A stretch of 10,756 bases of DNA from contig DVJH01000020.1 in the NCBI GenBank assembly GCA_018710795.1, positions 1-10,756 of the forward strand, written 5' to 3'. The position numbers and the translations under genes were made by a program. Below the pieces are notes generated by a model. That model did not search any database. It saw only the letters and a program-made list of their open reading frames with translations, and was not told the origin of the DNA. This document shows, one piece after another, positions 6,083-10,756 of the stretch (its first letter is position 1; every line of letters begins with the position of its first letter). Source of the stretch: Candidatus Galligastranaerophilus gallistercoris (GTDB lineage: Bacteria; Cyanobacteriota; Vampirovibrionia; Gastranaerophilales; Gastranaerophilaceae).

Positions 6083-7009
6083 TTGGAATTTAAGGTAAAA
6101 TTCAGAGGCATAAGAGGGTCATATCCCACCCCGAAATCCACACACCTGAAATATGGCGGCAATACCGCATGTGTTGAAGTAAATGTCAGAAACAGGCTGA
6201 TTATTCTTGATGCGGGCACGGGGATAATTGAGCTCGGGGAAAACCTTACGAGAGAACACATTTTATCCGGAAATACCATAGATGAAAGAAAGCCTATTTG
6301 TGCAACAATAATTTTAAGCCATATTCATCAAGACCATATTCAGGGGCTGCCTTTTTTTTCACCCGCATTTATCAAAACAACAAATCTTGAAATTTTCGGC
6401 CCCGACACCAATAAGGAAAAATTGAAAGACAACCTCTCAACGCTTCTTTTTGACAAAGGGTTCCCGGTCAGTCTTGATGAAATTCAGGGAAAACTGAATA
6501 TTTGTTCTTTCAGCCAGAAAAATACACTCATTATCAAAGAAAACAATGAACATATTTTGATTAACGCCGCAGATTTTAACAACTATCAAACGGATGAAGA
6601 AGATATTATAATAACGGCATATAAAACAACCGCACACCCCAAAAACGGTTGCCTTTGCATAAAAATTTGTTATAAAGATAAAGTGCTTGTATATGCAACG
6701 GATAAAGAATGCTATGTCGGTTCGGACAAAAAATTTATAGAATTTGCATACGGGTGTGATGTTTTAATTCATGATGCGCAATATACTCATCAGGATTATA
6801 TTTCGCCGGTTATGCCCAAACAAGGATACGGGCATTCAACCTTTAATATGGCAATCGAAACAGCAAAACTTGCAGAAGCAAAAAAATTATATTTCTTCCA
6901 TTATGACCCGAATTATGATGATAATATTCTTGATATGCTTGATAAAGATTTCAGCAATATGACGGTCGATTTTAATTTTTCTAAGGAAAACCTTGAAATT
7001 GCGCTTTAA
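6083..7009 (+). CDS. Metallo-beta-lactamase-fold hydrolase (RNase Z / cyclic phosphodiesterase-like)
   Basis: A 308-residue cytoplasmic MBL-fold protein starting at TTG. The beginning FRGIRGSYPTP, then YGGNTACVEV and ILDAGTGI, is typical of the TaR3/PhnP-like branch of MBL hydrolases related to RNase Z. The metal site is visible: HIHQDH at 80-85, H185 in TTAHP, D231 in HDAQYT, H251 in GYGHST and H273 in FFHYDP. Members of this branch act on phosphodiesters (RNA ends, cyclic nucleotides or cyclic phosphates), but the substrate here is unknown. It follows the metallophosphoesterase by 8 nt and overlaps the TPR gene by 17 nt, so all three are translated from one message. Two unrelated metallo-hydrolase folds in tandem, one exported and one cytosolic, may act on related phosphoester compounds; that is speculation. 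Confidence 0.82.
   Translation: MEFKVKFRGIRGSYPTPKSTHLKYGGNTACVEVNVRNRLIILDAGTGIIELGENLTREHILSGNTIDERKPICATIILSHIHQDHIQGLPFFSPAFIKTTNLEIFGPDTNKEKLKDNLSTLLFDKGFPVSLDEIQGKLNICSFSQKNTLIIKENNEHILINAADFNNYQTDEEDIIITAYKTTAHPKNGCLCIKICYKDKVLVYATDKECYVGSDKKFIEFAYGCDVLIHDAQYTHQDYISPVMPKQGYGHSTFNMAIETAKLAEAKKLYFFHYDPNYDDNILDMLDKDFSNMTVDFNFSKENLEIAL
6983..6987 (+). promoter_or_regulatory. Ribosome site deciding the TTG start of the TPR gene
   Basis: AAGGA ends 5 nt before the TTG at 6993, inside the end of the upstream gene. Another TTG two codons on (6999) is possible at 11 nt spacing; the first gives the better distance and a Lys/Arg-containing signal start. Confidence 0.55.
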
Positions 7010-7631
7010 ATTATTGTTAATATTAATAATATTTTTATGCTTCACCGTTCCCTCCTGCAAAGCGGATTTACATCAGGCTTCAATCGTAAGTACGATTAAG
7101 GCTCAAAACGCCGCACAAAGACACAATAATTTGGGAACAATGTATTTTCATGAAAAAGATTATTTTGCGGCAATTAAAGAGTACAGAATTGCAATAGGCA
7201 TTAATCCCGATTCGCAAACAACCGGCTCATACTTTAATAATCTCGGAAAAGTTTACCTTGTTTTGGGGGAAATTCAAGTCAGAAACGGGCTTCCGCTTCA
7301 AGGATGGGACGATTTTTCGATTATGGCGCAAATTTCTTTTGAAGAAGCAATTTTAAAAGACTGCATGAAGCTTGAATACTATCAAAATTTGGTTAAAGCG
7401 TATGAATTAAGAGGATTAATGGAATTTAAAAAAGATTACTTTTTAAATAACAGAGATAAAAACCCTTTTAATGTAATCCCCGCCGCAATTATTCTTGAAA
7501 AGCAAGGAAAAGTCGAATATGCCAATATGCTTCTTGATAACTTTATAACGGAAAACCCCGACATTATAATTACAAGGGATTTAAAAAAACTGCTTAAGGA
7601 AAATACCGAAAAACACAGAGAGAACTTATAA
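6993..7631 (+). CDS. Exported TPR-repeat protein, possible lipoprotein
   Basis: A 212-residue protein of unknown role. Residues 1-24 are a signal sequence (KLRFK, then a Leu/Ile/Phe core); it may be cut by signal peptidase I after SCKA, or lipidated at C22 in VPSC, a weak lipobox because of the proline. Residues 41-73 form a clear tetratricopeptide repeat (NLGTMYFHEKDYFAAIKEY, then INP), a second begins at about 78 (YFNNLGKVYLVLGE) and is interrupted by a longer loop, and further helical hairpins follow to about 190. TPRs bind partner proteins, so an envelope scaffold or assembly factor is the natural guess. It starts at TTG, overlaps the MBL gene by 17 nt and is the last gene of the plus-strand run. 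A link to the exported phosphoesterase is possible but unproven. Confidence 0.75.
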   Translation: MKLRFKLLLILIIFLCFTVPSCKADLHQASIVSTIKAQNAAQRHNNLGTMYFHEKDYFAAIKEYRIAIGINPDSQTTGSYFNNLGKVYLVLGEIQVRNGLPLQGWDDFSIMAQISFEEAILKDCMKLEYYQNLVKAYELRGLMEFKKDYFLNNRDKNPFNVIPAAIILEKQGKVEYANMLLDNFITENPDIIITRDLKKLLKENTEKHRENL

Positions 7632-7633
7632 AA

Positions 7634-8164
7634 TCAATCTTTTAATATTTTCTTTTCAATTACTTCTTTATTGGCATCGAATTTTATCAAAACGTTTGTT
7701 CCTTTGCCGTCGGCATCGTAGTATATCGCATCCGCCGTTCCGTCTTTATGTTTTACGACATATTGCTGTCTGGAACCGTCAACGTTATATACGGTTGATT
7801 TATATGAACCGTCTCTTTCAAAATCCGTTACCATTTGTATAACACCGTTTGCATGATAGTCGGTTGTTTTTCTCAGGGTTTTATCTTTATCCCTCACCAT
7901 TACAAGTTCTTTTTGCCCGAGAGGATTATATTTTATCTCAACGATTTTTCCCGATTTTTTCTCTATAATGCGCTCCGCCACGAGTTTATCATCATCACTA
8001 TAAAATCGGGAAAGTTTTTCATCTTTTGTATCCGAAAGTTTTATTTCTTTCGGAGTGATATCAATAAATTCGGCATTTTTTAAATCATCTTCGTTTGTTT
8101 CGTCATCGGAAAAATCGGTAGCCGCATAAATATCTTCAGAAGTTTTTTTGTTTTCTTCTTCCAT
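7634..8164 (-). CDS. Unrecognised protein of about ten 12-residue repeats with acidic N-terminus
   Basis: I do not recognise this 176-residue protein by function. Residues 1-45 are strongly acidic (many Glu/Asp) and probably disordered. From about 55 to 173 the chain is a run of about ten units of 11-13 residues, most beginning aromatic-x-x-Asp/Asn-Gly (for example YHANG at 103, FERDG at 115, YNVDG at 126, YDADG at 149). This looks like a beta-hairpin repeat resembling MORN_2/YwqK-type or other YxxDG repeats. No signal peptide or membrane segment is visible, so it should be cytosolic. The ATG follows AGAGGA by 4 nt and lies 10 nt behind the nadA stop, so it is probably co-transcribed with nadA. 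Its 3' end meets the TPR gene two bases away. Confidence 0.7.
   Translation of the reverse strand: MEEENKKTSEDIYAATDFSDDETNEDDLKNAEFIDITPKEIKLSDTKDEKLSRFYSDDDKLVAERIIEKKSGKIVEIKYNPLGQKELVMVRDKDKTLRKTTDYHANGVIQMVTDFERDGSYKSTVYNVDGSRQQYVVKHKDGTADAIYYDADGKGTNVLIKFDANKEVIEKKILKD
7646..8002 (-). repeat. Coding tandem repeat, about ten degenerate 12-codon units
   Basis: Unit starts fall at residues 55, 67, 79, 91, 103, 115, 126, 138, 149 and 162, i.e. steps of 12, 12, 12, 12, 12, 11, 12, 11 and 13. The repeat is visible at protein level; the DNA copies have diverged, so it is an old array and not a recent slippage product. Confidence 0.6.
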
Positions 8165-8174
8165 TTTATCCTCT

Positions 8175-9107
8175 TTAATTAACGCTTACCTTGCCGCCTT
8201 TAATTGAAATCATTTTATCAATGCTTTTCAGGGCACGTTTTGCAACACTTTCTTCAACGTTTACTTCATAATTTTCATATTTCAGAGAATTTAAAATGTC
8301 ATGAAGCGTGTTTTGTTTCATATTATGGCAGATGACTTTATCGTTTACAAGAACAAAATTTTTGGTTTTATAATCTCTTTTTAACCTGTCCACAACGCCT
8401 TTTTCGGTGCATATTATATATGTTTCAAAATCCGTTTTTTTAATGTAATCAAAAATCTGAGTGGTAGAACCCGTAAAGTCGGCAAGTTTAACCACTTCTT
8501 TTCTGCATTCGGGGTGCACGAGAGCAACGGAATTTTTATATTTTTCTTTCATTTTGATTATGTCATCAGGTGCAATTCTTAAATGGGTCGGGCAGTATCC
8601 GGGATATGAAATAATCTCGACATCGGGAAGGTTATATTGAACCCAGCTGCCAAGATAGCAATCCGGAGCAAAAAGAACTTTGTTAACACCCAAAGATTTC
8701 ACAACCTCAATTGCATTTGCGCTGGTGCAGCAAATATCGCATTCGGCCTTAACTTCCGCTGTTGAGTTTACATAACAAACAAGAGGAATATCGGGATGTT
8801 TTGCTTTAAATTCTTTTACCATTCTTAAATCAATCATATCGGCCATATTACAGCCCGATTTTAAATTCGGAAGAAGAACTTTTTTGTTCGGAGATAAAAT
8901 TTTTGCGGTTTCCGCCATAAAATAAACGCCTGCAAAAACAATAATATCGGCATCGGTTTTGCTTGCAAGTTTGCTTAAACCCAAAGAATCGCCGACAAAA
9001 TCAGCAACTTCGTCAATTTCTGCATTTTGATAACAATGCGCAAGAATTATTGCGTTTTTTTCTTTTTTTAGCGCTTTTATTTCTTCTATAAGTTGTGAAT
9101 TTGTCAA
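8175..9107 (-). CDS. nadA: Quinolinate synthase A
   Basis: Condenses iminoaspartate with dihydroxyacetone phosphate to quinolinate, the first ring intermediate of de novo NAD synthesis; an oxygen-sensitive [4Fe-4S] enzyme of the cytoplasm. The 310 residues are the normal length for the short form. The three cluster cysteines are present: C86 (SGCNMAD), C172 (GYCPTH) and C260 (CHNMKQNTL). Other hallmarks are AHCYQ (23-27), GDSLGLS (39-45), VNSTAEVKAECDICCTSAN (113-131), PDCYLG, HPEC and GSTTQI. The start is TTG at 9107, chosen because AGGGAG lies 5 nt upstream and no better in-frame start exists. nadB and nadC are not in the window. It lies 58 nt behind proA and may be read through from proBA or from its own weak promoter. 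Confidence 0.95.
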   Translation of the reverse strand: MTNSQLIEEIKALKKEKNAIILAHCYQNAEIDEVADFVGDSLGLSKLASKTDADIIVFAGVYFMAETAKILSPNKKVLLPNLKSGCNMADMIDLRMVKEFKAKHPDIPLVCYVNSTAEVKAECDICCTSANAIEVVKSLGVNKVLFAPDCYLGSWVQYNLPDVEIISYPGYCPTHLRIAPDDIIKMKEKYKNSVALVHPECRKEVVKLADFTGSTTQIFDYIKKTDFETYIICTEKGVVDRLKRDYKTKNFVLVNDKVICHNMKQNTLHDILNSLKYENYEVNVEESVAKRALKSIDKMISIKGGKVSVN

Positions 9108-9112
9108 ATCTT

Positions 9113-9118
9113 CTCCCT
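9113..9118 (-). promoter_or_regulatory. Ribosome site deciding the TTG start of nadA
   Basis: Minus strand AGGGAG is placed 5 nt before TTG at 9107, the strongest Shine-Dalgarno of the minus-strand cluster. Confidence 0.6.
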
Positions 9119-9142
9119 AATGGTTGTTAAGTGCTGAATTTT

Positions 9143-9170
9143 ATTATAAAACAAAAATATTTTTTCTAAA
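9143..9170 (-). promoter_or_regulatory. Weak putative promoter upstream of nadA
   Basis: On the minus strand TTTAGA (9170-9165, overlapping the proA stop) and TATAAT (9148-9143) are spaced by 16 nt. The -10 lies inside a 13-bp near-palindrome, TTTTATTATAAAA (9139-9151). Transcription would start near 9136. It could give nadA and the repeat protein expression independent of proBA. Confidence 0.35.
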
Positions 9171-10422
9171 TGTCTTTATGATGAAACTTTTTTATGCCCT
9201 TAACATAATCGTCTACTATTTGCCCTTTTCCAAACAGCTTATATTTATAAACGCATAATCCGTCAAGCCCGACAGGGCCTCTTGCAAGGGTTTTATTTGT
9301 TGAAATTCCGACTTCGGCACCGAAACCGTATCTGAAACCGTCGGAAAATCTCGTTGAAACATTATGAAAAACTCCCGATGAATCAACCCTTGTCATAAAT
9401 TTTTCGGCATTATCTTCGTTTTCGGTAATAATACAATCGGTATGCCCCGAGCCAAATGTATTTATGTGTTTTATTGCTTCATCAAGATTGTTGACAACTT
9501 TAAACGCAAGAATTTTATCAGAATATTCATAATCAAATTTTTCGGGATTTTCAATAACTTTTATTCCGTTATCCTTCAAATACGTTTTTAATTCATCAAT
9601 ATAAGGATAATTTTTATTTACAAGAACCGTTTCAACACTGTTACAAGCCGTAGGATACTGGGTTTTGGAATCTTTAATAATTGTTTGAGCCATTTCTTTT
9701 TTTGCCGATTCATCGACATAAATATGACAAATGCCTGATGCATGTCCCAGAACGGGAATTTTTGTATTTTGCTGAATATAAGTTACAAGCTTGTTTGAGC
9801 CTCTGGGTATTATTAAATCAATATATTCGTCCAATTCAAGCATTGATTTAATGTCTTCATGAGAAAAAACAAGATTAACCGAATCGTAAGGGAATTCTTC
9901 AACTTTTGAAACGGCTTCCTTTATGATTTCATAAATCGCTTTATTTGTATTGTCCGCTTCCTTTCCGCCCTTTAAAATTACGGCATTGCCCGATTTTATC
10001 GCAAGCGATGTAATTTGAGATATAACATCGGGTCTTGCTTCAAAAATAATACCTATAAGACCTATCGGGCAGGTAACTTTTTTCAAAACAAGATTTTCAT
10101 CCAGCTCTCTTGCCCATAGAACCTTATTTGAAGGGTCATCAAGCTTAATGACATCATAAATTCCCTGAATCATATCACGCATTTTATTGTCATCAAGTTT
10201 CAATCTGCCAAACGTTGCCCGGGTCAACTTGCCTTCTTCAATCATTTTTTCGGCATTTTCAAGGTCTTTTTTATTTGCGGCAAATATCTTTTCTTTATTA
10301 TTTTCAATATTTTTTGCAATATTTAATAAAACATCATTTTTTATTTTTGTATCAAGATTAAAAAGCTCGGCTTTCGCAAGGCAGGCTTTTTTTACCGTTT
10401 GCAGAATATTATTTTCACTCAT
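9166..10422 (-). CDS. proA: Gamma-glutamyl phosphate reductase
   Basis: Second step of proline synthesis: NADPH-dependent reduction of glutamyl 5-phosphate to glutamate semialdehyde. The 418 residues match the family length. The catalytic cysteine is C260 in QYPTACNSVET; other motifs are GIIFEARPDV (124-133), SGNAVILKGGKEA (144-156), IIPRGSN (204-210), GHASGICHIYVD (226-237) and the C-terminal ARGPVGLDGL. The ATG follows the proB stop by a single base, and GGTGG within the end of proB lies 9 nt upstream, so the pair is translationally coupled. The product enzyme normally acts together with ProB on an unstable phosphorylated intermediate. Confidence 0.95.
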   Translation of the reverse strand: MSENNILQTVKKACLAKAELFNLDTKIKNDVLLNIAKNIENNKEKIFAANKKDLENAEKMIEEGKLTRATFGRLKLDDNKMRDMIQGIYDVIKLDDPSNKVLWARELDENLVLKKVTCPIGLIGIIFEARPDVISQITSLAIKSGNAVILKGGKEADNTNKAIYEIIKEAVSKVEEFPYDSVNLVFSHEDIKSMLELDEYIDLIIPRGSNKLVTYIQQNTKIPVLGHASGICHIYVDESAKKEMAQTIIKDSKTQYPTACNSVETVLVNKNYPYIDELKTYLKDNGIKVIENPEKFDYEYSDKILAFKVVNNLDEAIKHINTFGSGHTDCIITENEDNAEKFMTRVDSSGVFHNVSTRFSDGFRYGFGAEVGISTNKTLARGPVGLDGLCVYKYKLFGKGQIVDDYVKGIKKFHHKDI

Positions 10423-10423
10423 T

Positions 10424-10756
10424 TTATAAAACCACCAGATTATCTTTATTTATTAAATCATCACTTTGCATGTAACCCAAAATATTTTTAATTTCGCTGC
10501 TGTGTTTGCCCATTATTTTTTCGCATTCGTCCGAATTATAATTTGAAACACCCCTTGCAAATTCATTCATATCCTCATCCAGTATACAAATAACTTCGCC
10601 CGAGTCAAATTTTCCTTTTGTCATAATAACTCCAATCGGAAGAAGGCTTGTCTGTTTTTCGATTAATGCTTTTTTGGCGCCCTCGTTTACCACAACCTCG
10701 CCCCTAACATTTGTTGCATAGGCTATCCAGCGCTGTTTGGAAGAGAGCTTATTTGT
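10424..10756 (-). CDS. proB: Glutamate 5-kinase, C-terminal 110 residues with PUA domain (cut by window edge)
   Basis: ProB phosphorylates glutamate to start proline synthesis and is the feedback-regulated step. Only the end is present: the frame is open to base 10756, entering with KLSSKQRWIAY, the linker from the kinase domain, followed by a PUA domain with VVVNEGAKKAL, SLLPIGV, ARGVSNYNSDE and GKHSSEIKNILGY, ending KDNLVVL. These match the PUA-bearing long form of ProB. A GTG at 10693 is merely an internal valine codon. The kinase domain lies beyond the window. The gene stops one base before proA, the usual proBA order. Confidence 0.92.
   Translation of the reverse strand, partial: TNKLSSKQRWIAYATNVRGEVVVNEGAKKALIEKQTSLLPIGVIMTKGKFDSGEVICILDEDMNEFARGVSNYNSDECEKIMGKHSSEIKNILGYMQSDDLINKDNLVVL

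Noticed and set aside
5932..6279. Minus-strand frame opposite the phosphoesterase tail
   Set aside because: Its Phe/Leu-rich stretch is simply the complement of the Lys/Glu codons and spans two real genes.
10424..10693. proB fragment read as an 89-residue gene from GTG at 10693
   Set aside because: The frame continues upstream with conserved ProB linker sequence (KLSSKQRWIAY), so GTG is an internal valine codon.
1..10756. Mobile elements, CRISPR arrays, tRNA/rRNA, riboswitches or phage genes
   Set aside because: No transposase, integrase, direct spaced repeats, cloverleaf-like sequence or long structured leader was seen; the longest non-coding gap is about 121 bp.

Overview
The window is a compact, AT-rich bacterial chromosome segment with eleven protein genes (two cut by the window edges) and almost no intergenic DNA. 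The envelope looks Gram-negative: one protein has an N-terminal secretion signal, a second has a signal peptide or possible lipoprotein signal, and there is a flagellar export gate subunit. Low GC, many TTG starts and this mix of flagellar, glucan and fermentative-type carbon genes would suit a Gastranaerophilales/Melainabacteria-like gut lineage. That placement is an inference from impression, not from any marker gene.

Left part (1-1066): the N-terminal 315 codons of glucose-6-phosphate isomerase (pgi) lie on the minus strand. A 121-bp divergent intergenic region follows, rich in perfect palindromes and promoter-like elements.

Middle part (1067-7631, all plus strand): flhB (flagellar type III export switch protein) and a FliA/SigD-like sigma factor come first. 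They are followed by a tightly packed run: malQ (GH77 4-alpha-glucanotransferase), an exported calcineurin-type metallophosphoesterase with a Lys/Glu-rich tail, a beta-lactamase-fold hydrolase and a TPR protein. Gaps in the run are 31 nt, then 4 nt, then 8 nt, then a 17-nt overlap, so sigma factor through TPR gene is probably one transcription unit. It mixes motility regulation with glucan metabolism and poorly characterised hydrolases.

Right part (7634-10756, all minus strand): read from right to left these are proB (C-terminal end only), proA, nadA and a small unrecognised protein made of about ten 12-residue repeats. proB-proA supply proline from glutamate. nadA makes quinolinate for NAD. 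The repeat protein sits 10 nt behind nadA. The two long units converge at 7631/7634 with two bases between their stop codons and no visible terminator.

Most of this is conserved housekeeping and motility content. The most unusual points are the NPIH (not NPTH) autocleavage motif of FlhB, a possible leaderless promoter for flhB embedded in a palindrome, the reduced middle region of the sigma factor, and the 12-residue repeat protein. I found no RNA gene, mobile element, CRISPR array or defence system.
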